Under the pieces are notes generated by a model. It was not told the DNA's origin. It worked only from the letters and a program-made list of their open reading frames with translations, and did no database searches. A stretch of 64,000 nt of DNA. Origin: Pseudacidovorax intermedius (lineage in GTDB: Bacteria; Pseudomonadota; Gammaproteobacteria; Burkholderiales; Burkholderiaceae_C). Of the stretch, positions 1 to 7,555 are shown one piece after another. The stretch is from contig NZ_QQAV01000002.1 in NCBI RefSeq assembly GCF_003350475.1, forward strand, positions 124,001 through 188,000, in the 5' to 3' direction. Every line of letters starts with the position of its first letter. The first letter of the stretch is position 1. Position numbers and translations under genes: made by a program.

Positions 1-1276
1 GCAACTGGTCTTCGACGGTCTCGCGCCGCCGGATCAGCCGTGCCTCGGAACCGCTGACCAGTACCTCGGCCGCACGGCCGCGTGTGTTGTAGTTGCTGGC
101 CATGCTCATGCAGTACGCGCCGGCCGAGAGCACCGCCAGCAGGTCGCCCGATTGCACGGCCAGCTCGCGGTCGCGGCCCAACCAGTCGCCGCTTTCGCAC
201 ACCGGGCCGACCACGTCGTAGCGCACCGGCTCGGCGTCCACCTTCAGCACCACCGGCTCGATGCGGTGGAAGGCCTCGTACATGGCGGGACGCGGCAGGT
301 CGTTCATGGCCGCGTCGACGATGCAGAAGTTCTTTTCTTCGCCGGGCTTGGTGTAGAGCACCTCGGTCACGCAGACGCCCGCATTGCCGACCAGCGAGCG
401 GCCAGGTTCGATGATCAGCTTGCGGTCGCCGAAGCCGCGGGCGTCCAGCCGGGCCAGCAGCTGCTGCCACAGCGCATCGGCAGCCGGCGGCGTGTCGCCG
501 TTGTAGTCGATGCCCAAGCCGCCGCCAAAGTCCAGGTGCTGCAGCCGGATGTCCTGCGCCTCGATGGCCTGCACCAAGTCGAGCACGCGCTCCAGCGCAT
601 CCAGGTAGGGCGAGGCCTCGGTGATCTGCGAGCCGATGTGGCAGTCGATGCCGACGACGGTCAGGCCAGGCAGCGATGCGGCATGCCGGTAGACCTCGAC
701 CGCGCGGTCGTGCGCGATGCCGAACTTGTTGCCCTTGAGGCCGGTGGAGATGTACGGATGCGTCTTGGCGTCGACGTTGGGATTGATGCGCAGGCTGACC
801 GGCGCGCGCTTGCCGGCGGCCACGGCGACGTCGCTCAGCACGTCGAGCTCGGCTTCGCTCTCCACGTTGAAGCAGGCGATGCCGGCCTCCAGGGCCTGCC
901 GCATCTCCGCGCGGGTCTTGCCGACGCCGGAGAAGATGACCTTGCCCACGTCCGCACCAGCGGCCATCACGCGGGCCAGTTCGCCGCCAGAGACGATGTC
1001 GAAGCCGCAGCCGGCCTCGGCGAAGACGCGCAATACGCCCAGCGAGGAGTTGGCCTTCATGGCGTAGCAAACCAGTGCGTCCCGGCCTTCGAAGCCGCGG
1101 CGATACGCGGCCAGTGCGTCGAGCATCCACTGTTTGGAGTAGACGAACAGCGGCGTGCCGTGTTCACGCGCCAGCGCCTGCAGGTCGGCCTGCTCGACAC
1201 GCAGGACGGCGCCGTCGCGGGCAATGTGGGGTTGGCCCGGCAGTGCGGTGCCGGGAGAGGCAAGGGAAGCGGTCAT
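1..1276 (-). CDS. lysA: diaminopimelate decarboxylase (3' end cut by window edge)
   Basis: Decarboxylates meso-diaminopimelate to L-lysine, the last step of lysine synthesis, in the cytoplasm with PLP. The reading frame is open from the ATG at 1276 to the left edge (about 425 codons), close to the usual 415-425 residues, so only a few C-terminal codons should be missing. Visible family signs are the PLP-lysine region CYAMKANSS (about residues 70-78), the glycine-rich HLDFGGGLG, the phosphate-binding IIEPGRSLV and the substrate-site Cys in GPVCESGD. The ATG overlaps the lptM stop as ATGA, so the two genes are translationally coupled. The lptM-lysA pair diverging from cyaY is common in Burkholderiales. 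Confidence 0.95.
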   Translation of the reverse strand, partial: MTASLASPGTALPGQPHIARDGAVLRVEQADLQALAREHGTPLFVYSKQWMLDALAAYRRGFEGRDALVCYAMKANSSLGVLRVFAEAGCGFDIVSGGELARVMAAGADVGKVIFSGVGKTRAEMRQALEAGIACFNVESEAELDVLSDVAVAAGKRAPVSLRINPNVDAKTHPYISTGLKGNKFGIAHDRAVEVYRHAASLPGLTVVGIDCHIGSQITEASPYLDALERVLDLVQAIEAQDIRLQHLDFGGGLGIDYNGDTPPAADALWQQLLARLDARGFGDRKLIIEPGRSLVGNAGVCVTEVLYTKPGEEKNFCIVDAAMNDLPRPAMYEAFHRIEPVVLKVDAEPVRYDVVGPVCESGDWLGRDRELAVQSGDLLAVLSAGAYCMSMASNYNTRGRAAEVLVSGSEARLIRRRETVEDQL

Positions 1277-1533
1277 GGACGGGAGGCGGGAACCGAGGGA
1301 ACCGAAGACGATGCGGGTGCGCTGGAAGCCTCGGCGGGTGCTGGTGCGGCCTTGCTGCCGGAGCCGGTGAGTACCTGGGGAAGCGTGGCACGCTGGGCGG
1401 CCGCAGGCTCGGTCGGCAGGTAGAGCGCGCCCTTCTGGCCGCAGGCAGACAGGGCGACCAGGGCTGCGAGCGCAAAGACCTTTGCGAGTTGGCGCAGGGA
1501 GGCGCTCACTAGAATTTGCCGAGCATTCAACAT
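1273..1533 (-). CDS. lptM: LptM (YifL-like) small lipoprotein
   Basis: Small outer-membrane lipoprotein of 86 residues. It has a hydrophobic signal segment and a lipobox ending [13 protein letters not shown]. The CGxKGxLYLP signature after the lipid-bearing Cys is that of the LptM/YifL family, which in E. coli helps assemble the LptDE lipopolysaccharide translocon. The rest is a low-complexity Ala/Pro/Ser tail. The ATG at 1533 is only 19 bp from the divergent cyaY start. An in-frame GTG at 1509 would shorten the signal peptide by eight residues and is a possible alternative. The gene is coupled to lysA by a 4-bp overlap. Family assignment rests on the short motif and on context. Confidence 0.85.
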   Translation of the reverse strand: MLNARQILVSASLRQLAKVFALAALVALSACGQKGALYLPTEPAAAQRATLPQVLTGSGSKAAPAPAEASSAPASSSVPSVPASRP

Positions 1534-1545
1534 CGCGAAATTTTA
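1510..1545. promoter_or_regulatory. overlapping divergent promoters of lptM-lysA and cyaY
   Basis: On the minus strand a -10-like TAAAAT lies at 1545-1540, with only 6 nt before the lptM ATG at 1533, predicting a leaderless or nearly leaderless message. On the plus strand a TAGAAT lies at 1510-1515, inside the lptM coding sequence, as the best -10 for cyaY. No good -35 was found for either, so this is a moderate prediction. Confidence 0.45.
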
Positions 1546-1552
1546 TCCAGTC

Positions 1553-1885
1553 ATGACCGATGCCCAGTACCTCGATCTCGCGGAATCCGCTCTGGCAGCC
1601 ATCGAACGATGCTGTGACCAGATCAACGAGAACACCGACGCGGACATCGACAACCAGCGCGTGGGCGGCATGATCACGCTGACCTTCGCCAACCGAAGCC
1701 AGGTGGTGGTGAATCTGCAGCCGCCGCTGCACGAGATCTGGCTCGCAGCCCGCACCGGCGGCTACCACTTCCGCCACGATGGGCAGCACTGGGTCGACAC
1801 CAAGAGCGGCGACGAACTCTTCGGGCGGCTGTCGCAGGAGTGCAGTCTGCAGGCCGGCCAGCCGCTGAGCTTCACGGCTGGCTGA
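1553..1885 (+). CDS. cyaY: frataxin homologue CyaY, iron donor protein
   Basis: A 110-residue bacterial frataxin that binds iron and modulates Fe-S cluster assembly on IscS/IscU. The N-terminal acidic helix carries the expected Asp/Glu residues ([20 protein letters not shown]). The beta-sheet core contains [17 protein letters not shown] and the conserved W in HEIWLAA, followed by GGYHF and W(V)DTKSGDELF. Length matches the family (about 105-110). It is transcribed divergently from lptM-lysA and converges on the PBP1A gene. Confidence 0.95.
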   Translation: MTDAQYLDLAESALAAIERCCDQINENTDADIDNQRVGGMITLTFANRSQVVVNLQPPLHEIWLAARTGGYHFRHDGQHWVDTKSGDELFGRLSQECSLQAGQPLSFTAG

Positions 1886-1976
1886 GCGCGCAGCCGGCGC
1901 GACCGACGCCGGGGTCTGCGCCGGTGCCTGAAGCCGGTGCGCATCCCCGATCCGCCAGGCGGGCCCGCCGGCCGGC

Positions 1977-4388
1977 TCAGTTGCGGAACAGGTCGAGGAT
2001 GCGATTGCGCTCCTCGCCGCCCGAAGGTGCCGCGCCGGGGGCGCTGCCTTCGATCCCGGGCACCGTCACCGGCTCGACACCGAGGGTGCTCACGGCCCGG
2101 CCTGGCGTGTAGTCGTCGTAGTAGACCTCGCCGCCGATGCTGACCACCCCCGGCGGCGCCTGGATCTCGCTCACCGGCACGCCCTTGAGGGCGGTCTGCA
2201 TGAAGCTGATCCAGATCGGCAGGCTCAGGCCGCCGCCCGTCTCGCGATCACCCAGCTTGCGGGGCGTGTCGTACCCCATCCACACCACGGCGGTGAGCGT
2301 AGGCTGGAAGCCGGCAAACCAGGCGTCCAGCGAATCGTTGGTGGTGCCGGTCTTGCCGTAGAGGTCGACGCGCTTGAGCGTGGCCTGGGCCTTGGCCGCC
2401 GTGCCACCGCTGGCCACGGACTGCAGCAGGCTGTCCATGATGTAGGCGTTGCGCTGCGGAATGGCGCGCGAGGTCTCGCCGCGCAGCGGCGGCTGCACGT
2501 CCACCAGCACCCGGTCCTTGTGGTCGGTGATGCGGGTGATCAGGTAGGGATTCACGCGGTAGCCGCCATTGGCGAACACCGAATAGGCCGCCGCCATCTG
2601 CATCGGCGTGACCGAGCCGGCGCCCAGCGCCATCGGCAGGTAGGCCGGGTGCTTTTCGCGTTCGAAGCCGAAGTTGGTGATCCAGTCCTGCGCGTAGCGG
2701 GTGCCGATGGACTGCAGCACGCGGATGGACACCATGTTCTTGGACTTCATCAGCGCCCGGCGCAGCGGCATCGGGCCCTCGAAGTTGCCGTCGTAGTTCT
2801 TCGGTTCCCAGGGCTGCCCGCCGGTGGTGCCGGCGTCGAAGAACAGCGGGCCGTCGTTGACCACGGTGCTGGGCATGAAGCCTTTTTCGAGGGCGGCCGA
2901 GTAGATGAAGGGCTTGAAGCTGGAGCCGGGCTGGCGCCACGCCTGCGTGACGTGGTTGAACTTGTTCTTGCCGAAGTCGAAGCCGCCCACCATGGCCTTG
3001 ATGGCACCATCGCGCGGGTCCATGGCCACGAAGGCGCCCTCCACCTCGGGCAACTGCGTGATCTCCCAGGTGCCCTTGGCGGTCTTCGCCACGCGGATGA
3101 CGGCGCCGCGGCGGATGCGCACGTTCGGCGCCGCCTTGTCCGACAGGCCCGACTGCGCCGGGCGTAGGCCTTCACCGGTGATCTGCAGTTCTTCGCCACT
3201 GGCGCGAACGGCGGTGACTTCCTTGGGGCTGGCCTTGAGCACCACGGCCGACATCACGTCGCCGTTGTCGGGATGCTCGGCCAGGACGTCGTCCACGGCT
3301 TCGTCCAGTTCCTTGGGGTCGCTCGGCAGGTCGATGAACTTCTCGGGCCCGCGGTAGATCTGGCGCCGCTCGTAATCCATGATGCCTCGGCGCAGAGCCG
3401 AATAGGCCGCCGATTGCTGCGAAGCGACCAGCGAGGTGTAGACCTTCAGGCCACGCGTGTAGGTGCTGTCGCCGTACTGCGCATACATCAGCTGGCGCAC
3501 CGTCTCGGCCACGTACTCGGCATGCAGCCGGTCGGGATCGTTGGCGTTGCGCAGGTGCAGGCGCTCGGCACGGGCCTCCTTCGCCTGCGCCTCGGTGATG
3601 AAGCCGGCCTCGACCATGCGGTCGACGACGTAGAGCTGGCGCGCCCGCGCTCGGGAGGGGTTGTTGACCGGGTTGTTGGCGCCCGGTGCCTTGGGCAGCC
3701 CGGCCAGCATCGCGGCTTCGGCAATGGTGATGTCCTGCAGCGGCTTGCCGAAGTACGACTCGGACGCCGCGGCGAAGCCGTAGGAGCGGTTGCCCAGGTA
3801 GATCTGGTTCAGGTAGATCTCGAGGATCTGGTCCTTGCTGAGCTGGTGCTCCAGCTTGAAGGCCAGCAGGATCTCGTAGATCTTGCGGGTGAGCGTCTTT
3901 TCGGAGCTGAGGTAGACGTTGCGCGCCACCTGCATCGAGATGGTCGATGCGCCCTGGCTCTTCACCCGGTTGAGGTTGGCCAGGCCGGCGCGGATCACGC
4001 CCTTGTAGTCGACCCCGCCATGGTCGTAGAAGCGGGCATCTTCCGCCGCCAGCACCGCTTCCTTCATCACCTTGGGCACGGTGGCGATGGGCGTGAGGTT
4101 GCGGCGCTCCTCGCCGAACTCGCCGATCTGGATGCCTTCCGCGGAGAAGACGCGCAGCGGCAGCTTGGGCCGGTAGTCGGCGAGTTCCGAGACGTCCGGC
4201 AGGTTGGGATAGGCGACCGCCAGGGCCACTGCCCCCACCAGCAGCGCGCTGGCGACGGCGGCGCCCGCGATGCCCAGCATCCACAGGAGGATGCGCGTGG
4301 TCCAACGCAGCCAGGCGGGCCCGGGCGGGCGCTTCTGGGCCTTGTCTTCTCGGGGGGAGGGCGCCGGCGCGCGTGAGGAGGGGGGCAT
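1977..4388 (-). CDS. mrcA: penicillin-binding protein 1A (bifunctional transglycosylase/transpeptidase)
   Basis: Class A PBP of 803 residues that polymerises and crosslinks peptidoglycan at the inner membrane. A cytoplasmic Pro/Arg-rich tail is followed by one membrane anchor (about 30-60). The GT51 glycosyltransferase domain (about 75-250) has catalytic Glu116 in EDARFYDHGGVD, GASTISMQ and RKIYEILLAFKLE. A PBP1A-type insert covers about 300-450. The transpeptidase domain carries SxxK (Ser489-Lys492 in PGSSFKP), SKN (549-551) and KTG (679-681). No active-site residue is missing. The gene is divergent from pilMNOPQ, an arrangement also known in pseudomonads and Xanthomonas. The TATAAT at 4420-4415 gives it a leader of about 20 nt. 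Confidence 0.97.
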   Translation of the reverse strand: MPPSSRAPAPSPREDKAQKRPPGPAWLRWTTRILLWMLGIAGAAVASALLVGAVALAVAYPNLPDVSELADYRPKLPLRVFSAEGIQIGEFGEERRNLTPIATVPKVMKEAVLAAEDARFYDHGGVDYKGVIRAGLANLNRVKSQGASTISMQVARNVYLSSEKTLTRKIYEILLAFKLEHQLSKDQILEIYLNQIYLGNRSYGFAAASESYFGKPLQDITIAEAAMLAGLPKAPGANNPVNNPSRARARQLYVVDRMVEAGFITEAQAKEARAERLHLRNANDPDRLHAEYVAETVRQLMYAQYGDSTYTRGLKVYTSLVASQQSAAYSALRRGIMDYERRQIYRGPEKFIDLPSDPKELDEAVDDVLAEHPDNGDVMSAVVLKASPKEVTAVRASGEELQITGEGLRPAQSGLSDKAAPNVRIRRGAVIRVAKTAKGTWEITQLPEVEGAFVAMDPRDGAIKAMVGGFDFGKNKFNHVTQAWRQPGSSFKPFIYSAALEKGFMPSTVVNDGPLFFDAGTTGGQPWEPKNYDGNFEGPMPLRRALMKSKNMVSIRVLQSIGTRYAQDWITNFGFEREKHPAYLPMALGAGSVTPMQMAAAYSVFANGGYRVNPYLITRITDHKDRVLVDVQPPLRGETSRAIPQRNAYIMDSLLQSVASGGTAAKAQATLKRVDLYGKTGTTNDSLDAWFAGFQPTLTAVVWMGYDTPRKLGDRETGGGLSLPIWISFMQTALKGVPVSEIQAPPGVVSIGGEVYYDDYTPGRAVSTLGVEPVTVPGIEGSAPGAAPSGGEERNRILDLFRN

Positions 4389-4414
4389 GGGGCGAGAGGC
4401 TCTTGGGGCCGCGG

Positions 4415-4420
4415 ATTATA
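4415..4420 (-). promoter_or_regulatory. -10 element of mrcA promoter
   Basis: A perfect TATAAT on the minus strand, 26 bp upstream of the mrcA ATG. No matching -35 is obvious at 16-18 bp. An AT-rich stretch lies further upstream. Confidence 0.55.
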
Positions 4421-4498
4421 AAAACCGGGTCGCTTCTCACCCCTGGTTACACTGATCGTTACTTTGCGTTGAGGATGCGGGGGGCTGGCTTCGTATTC

Positions 4499-4527
4499 TT
4501 TTAACAACTAATGCAATTTCGTTAAAA
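4499..4527. repeat. inverted repeat in the mrcA-pilM intergenic region
   Basis: The arms TTTTAAC (4499-4505) and GTTAAAA (4521-4527) are perfectly complementary across a 15-nt spacer. They lie in a distinctly AT-rich patch of the 245-bp region between mrcA and pilM. Candidate operator or promoter-proximal element. Nearby, GTTAC is also repeated twice at 12-bp spacing (about 4446-4462). Confidence 0.35.
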
Positions 4528-4544
4528 AAAGCCGACGGCGGCTG

Positions 4545-4574
4545 TTGGTGCGGGGGGTGTTGCGCTGATAGCAT
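4545..4574 (+). promoter_or_regulatory. candidate sigma-70 promoter of pilMNOPQ
   Basis: TTGGTG (4545-4550), an 18-nt spacer and TAGCAT (4569-4574), about 60 nt upstream of the pilM ATG. Moderate match to consensus, with no competing candidate of better quality in the region. Confidence 0.4.
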
Positions 4575-4633
4575 CTATTCACACGCATTTTTTGCCAAGT
4601 GTTACAAGCACGTGAACGGCTGAGCGTCCTCCG

Positions 4634-5710
4634 ATGGCCCTTGGATCACTTTTTCGTCGACAGCCGCCGCCTCTTCTGGGCCTGGACGTCTCTTCGTCCA
4701 GCGTGAAGCTGGTGGAACTCGAGCGCAATGCCGCGGGCAAGCTGGTGCTTCTGCGCTGCGCGATCGAACCGCTGGAACGCGGCTGGATCACGGACGGTAA
4801 CGTCGAGAAATTCGACGAGGTCGCCGAAGCCGTGCGCCGGGTTGTGCGCAAAAGTGGCGCCAAGACCAAGAATGCGGCCCTGGCGCTGCCGCCATCGGCC
4901 GTGATCACCAAGAAGGTGATCCTGCCGGCCGGCCTGAGCGAGACGGAGCTCGAGGTCCAGGTCGAGTCCGAAGCCAACCAATACATCCCCTTCTCGCTGG
5001 ACGAGGTCAGCCTCGACTTCTGCGTCATGGGCCCCAGCGCGGGCAGCCCCGAGGATGTGGAGGTGCTGATCGCCGCCTCCCGCAAGGAGAAGGTGCAGGA
5101 CCGTCAGGGTCTGGCGGAGGCGGCCGGCCTGAAGGCGGTGATCCTGGACGTGGAGTCCTTCGCTTCCCGGCTCGCCGCGGCGCGGCTGATCGAGCAGTTG
5201 CCCGCCCAGGGCCGCGACGCCGTCGTCGCGCTGTTCGAGGTGGGAGCCAGCACCACGAGCATGCAGGTGCTGCGCAACGACGAGGTGCTGTACGACCGCG
5301 ATCAGGCCTTCGGGGGTGCGCAACTCACCCAGTTGATCGTGCGCCAGTACGGCTTCTCGGCCGAGGAGGCTGAGGCCAAGAAGCGCAGCGGCGACCTGCC
5401 CGAAGACTACGAATCCGCCGTACTCAAGCCCTTTGTGGCCAGCATCGCGCAGGAGATCGCGCGGGCGCTGCAGTTCTTCTTCACCAGCACGCCGCACAAC
5501 CGCGTGGATTACGTGCTGCTGGCCGGCGGCTCCGCGGGGCTGCCCGGGCTCACCCATGCGGTGACGCGCCAGACCTCCTTCGCCTGCTCGCTGCTCAATC
5601 CTTTCGAGGGCATGGAGTTCGATTCGGGCGTGCGTGCCAAGCGGCTCCAGCGCGAGTCCGCCTCCTACCTCACGGCCTGCGGGCTGGCGATGCGGAGGTT
5701 CCTGCAGTGA
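4634..5710 (+). CDS. pilM: type IV pilus assembly ATPase-like protein PilM
   Basis: Actin/FtsA-like cytoplasmic protein of 358 residues that binds the N-terminal tail of PilN and links the cytoplasmic pilus motor to the PilNO inner-membrane complex. The actin-fold phosphate loop LLGLDVSSSSVKLVEL is at the N terminus (about 14-29). ALPPSAVITKKV and VESEANQYIPFSL are typical of PilM. A second nucleotide loop, LAGGSAGLPGL, lies near residue 300. It is the first gene of a tightly packed operon in which every junction overlaps or nearly overlaps. Confidence 0.96.
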   Translation: MALGSLFRRQPPPLLGLDVSSSSVKLVELERNAAGKLVLLRCAIEPLERGWITDGNVEKFDEVAEAVRRVVRKSGAKTKNAALALPPSAVITKKVILPAGLSETELEVQVESEANQYIPFSLDEVSLDFCVMGPSAGSPEDVEVLIAASRKEKVQDRQGLAEAAGLKAVILDVESFASRLAAARLIEQLPAQGRDAVVALFEVGASTTSMQVLRNDEVLYDRDQAFGGAQLTQLIVRQYGFSAEEAEAKKRSGDLPEDYESAVLKPFVASIAQEIARALQFFFTSTPHNRVDYVLLAGGSAGLPGLTHAVTRQTSFACSLLNPFEGMEFDSGVRAKRLQRESASYLTACGLAMRRFLQ

Positions 5711-6318
5711 TCCTGATCAACCTGCTGCCGCACCGCGAGGCGGCCCGCAAGCGCCGCAAGGAGAACTTCTACGCCTCGCTGGGCGCCGCGGCCCTGGCCG
5801 GGGGCCTGATCGCCGGCGTGGCCTTCCTGTACCTGCAGGCCCTGATCCTCGACCAGCAGACGCGCAACGCGCTGCTGAGTTCGGAGATACAGAAGTTGGA
5901 CACCGAGATCAAGGAGATCGCCACGCTGCAGGGCGAAATCGCCGGGCTGCGCGCGCGCCAGAAGTCGGTCGAAGACCTGCAGGCCGACCGCAACCTGCCG
6001 GTGCACCTGCTCAATGAGCTGGTCCGGCAGTTGCCCGACGGCGTCTACCTGACCAGCATGCGCCAGGAAAACCAGACCGTGACCTTGCAGGGCGCGGCCC
6101 AGTCCAACGAGCGGGTCTCGGAGTTGCTGCGCAACCTGGGCAACAGCAGCCCCTGGCTGGTCAAGCCCGAGCTGGTGGAAATCACTGCGGGCGTGGTCAC
6201 GCTCAGTCCCCGGGATCAGCGCCGGGTGTCGAATTTCACGATGCGCGTGGGCGTGCGCCGTCCGACGGAGGCCCAGAAGCCGACGTCGCCGGCGCCCGCG
6301 GCATCGACCAAGGGTTGA
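5707..6318 (+). CDS. pilN: type IV pilus inner-membrane protein PilN
   Basis: Bitopic inner-membrane protein of 203 residues. The N-terminal INLLPHRE motif is the PilM-binding segment and is followed by a basic stretch, one transmembrane helix (about 20-42), a coiled coil (about 45-95) and a periplasmic ferredoxin-like domain. It forms a heterodimer with PilO in the alignment subcomplex. Translation starts at a GTG that overlaps the pilM stop (GTGA). Confidence 0.95.
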   Translation: MILINLLPHREAARKRRKENFYASLGAAALAGGLIAGVAFLYLQALILDQQTRNALLSSEIQKLDTEIKEIATLQGEIAGLRARQKSVEDLQADRNLPVHLLNELVRQLPDGVYLTSMRQENQTVTLQGAAQSNERVSELLRNLGNSSPWLVKPELVEITAGVVTLSPRDQRRVSNFTMRVGVRRPTEAQKPTSPAPAASTKG

Positions 6319-6332
6319 AAGGGCGAGCGGAG

Positions 6333-7010
6333 ATGGCGTCGCGCATTTCATTGCCACGCGCGGATGTGGGTGCGGCACTGCGCGCGGCCGCGCGGCAGTT
6401 CCGCGGCCTCGATCCCAACGATCCGTCCCGCTGGCCGGCCGTGCCGCGCTACGCCCTGTGCGCCGTCGTCGCGGCGGCGGTGGTGGTGGTGCTGTGGTTC
6501 GTCTGGCTGGGTGGCGTGGACGAGGAGTACCAGGCCGACCTCGGTCGTGAGCAGTCGCTGCGCGAGGACTACCGGACCAAAGTGGCGCGGGCCGTCAACC
6601 TCGAGCAGCTGAAGAAGCAGCGCGAGCAGGTGCAGCAGTACGTGCTCGTGCTCGAAAAGCAATTACCCAGCAAGGCCGAGATGGATGCCTTGCTGTCCGA
6701 CATTAACCAGGCCGGCCTGGGCCGCAGCCTGCAGTTCGAGCTCTTCCGCCCGGGCCAGGTCGAGGTGCGTGACTACTACGCCGAGCTGCCGATCGCCGTG
6801 CGCGTCACGGGGCGCTACCACGACATGGGTGCCTTCGCTGCCGACATTGCCAACCTGTCGCGCATCGTGACGCTCAACAACCTGTCCATCGTGCCCCAGA
6901 AGGACGGCGGCGGGCTGACCATGGACGCTACCGCCCGCACCTACCGCTACCTGGATGCCGACGAGCAGGCCGCGCAGCGCAAGGCGTCCGCCGCCCAGGC
7001 CAAGAAATGA
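6333..7010 (+). CDS. pilO: type IV pilus inner-membrane protein PilO
   Basis: PilO partner of PilN, 225 residues. One transmembrane helix (about 45-65) is followed by a periplasmic coiled coil (EQLKKQREQVQQYVLVLEKQLPS) and a ferredoxin-like domain with FRPGQVEVRDYYAELPI, a well conserved PilO stretch. I chose the ATG at 6333, preceded by GAGCGGAG, over a TTG at 6315 that overlaps the pilN stop and would add six residues. Confidence 0.94.
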   Translation: MASRISLPRADVGAALRAAARQFRGLDPNDPSRWPAVPRYALCAVVAAAVVVVLWFVWLGGVDEEYQADLGREQSLREDYRTKVARAVNLEQLKKQREQVQQYVLVLEKQLPSKAEMDALLSDINQAGLGRSLQFELFRPGQVEVRDYYAELPIAVRVTGRYHDMGAFAADIANLSRIVTLNNLSIVPQKDGGGLTMDATARTYRYLDADEQAAQRKASAAQAKK

Positions 7011-7555
7011 TGAAGAAGACCGGCCTCCTGCTGCTGGCCTGTTCGGCAGCCGTCCTGCTCACCGGCTGCCTGGGATCCGATCAGGACGACCTGGTGGAGT
7101 GGATGCGCCAGGAACGCGCCAACGCCAAGCCGCGCATCGAGCAGATTTCCGAGCCGAAGAAGTTCGTGCCCCAGGCCTACACCGAGACCGGCGCCGTCGA
7201 GCCCTTCGACAACCAGCGGCTGCTGCAGGCCCTGCGACGGGACAGCACGAGCCCTGCCGTGCGCTCGGACCTGATCGCGCCCGAACTCAACCGGCCCAAG
7301 GAGCCCCTGGAGGCCTATCCGCTGGATTCGATGGCCATGGTGGGCAGCCTCAAGCGCGGGGGTCAGCAGGTGGCGCTGGTGATGGTGGACAAGCTGCTCT
7401 ACCAGGTGCGGGTGGGCAACCACCTTGGACAGAACTACGGGCGCGTGATGCGCATCGACGAGACGGAGCTGGCCTTGCGCGAGATCGTGCAGGACGCCGC
7501 GGGTGAATGGATCGAGCGCACGGCGACGCTGCAGCTGCAAGAGAGGTCGAAATGA
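7007..7555 (+). CDS. pilP: type IV pilus lipoprotein PilP
   Basis: Periplasmic, inner-membrane-anchored lipoprotein of 182 residues that connects PilNO to the secretin PilQ. The signal peptide ends in the lipobox LLTGC. The C-terminal beta domain contains GSLKRGGQQVALVMVDKLLYQVRVGNHLGQN, of which VGNHLGQNYGRV is the family hallmark. It overlaps pilO (ATGA) and pilQ (ATGA). Confidence 0.95.
   Translation: MMKKTGLLLLACSAAVLLTGCLGSDQDDLVEWMRQERANAKPRIEQISEPKKFVPQAYTETGAVEPFDNQRLLQALRRDSTSPAVRSDLIAPELNRPKEPLEAYPLDSMAMVGSLKRGGQQVALVMVDKLLYQVRVGNHLGQNYGRVMRIDETELALREIVQDAAGEWIERTATLQLQERSK

Noticed and set aside
1886-1976. Terminator between the convergent cyaY and mrcA genes
   Set aside because: The gap is GC-rich with several short self-complementary words but no clear stem followed by a T run on either strand.
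6315-6332. TTG start for pilO overlapping the pilN stop
   Set aside because: The ATG at 6333 has a better ribosome binding site and the six extra residues have no family support, though coupling by TTGA overlap cannot be fully ruled out.
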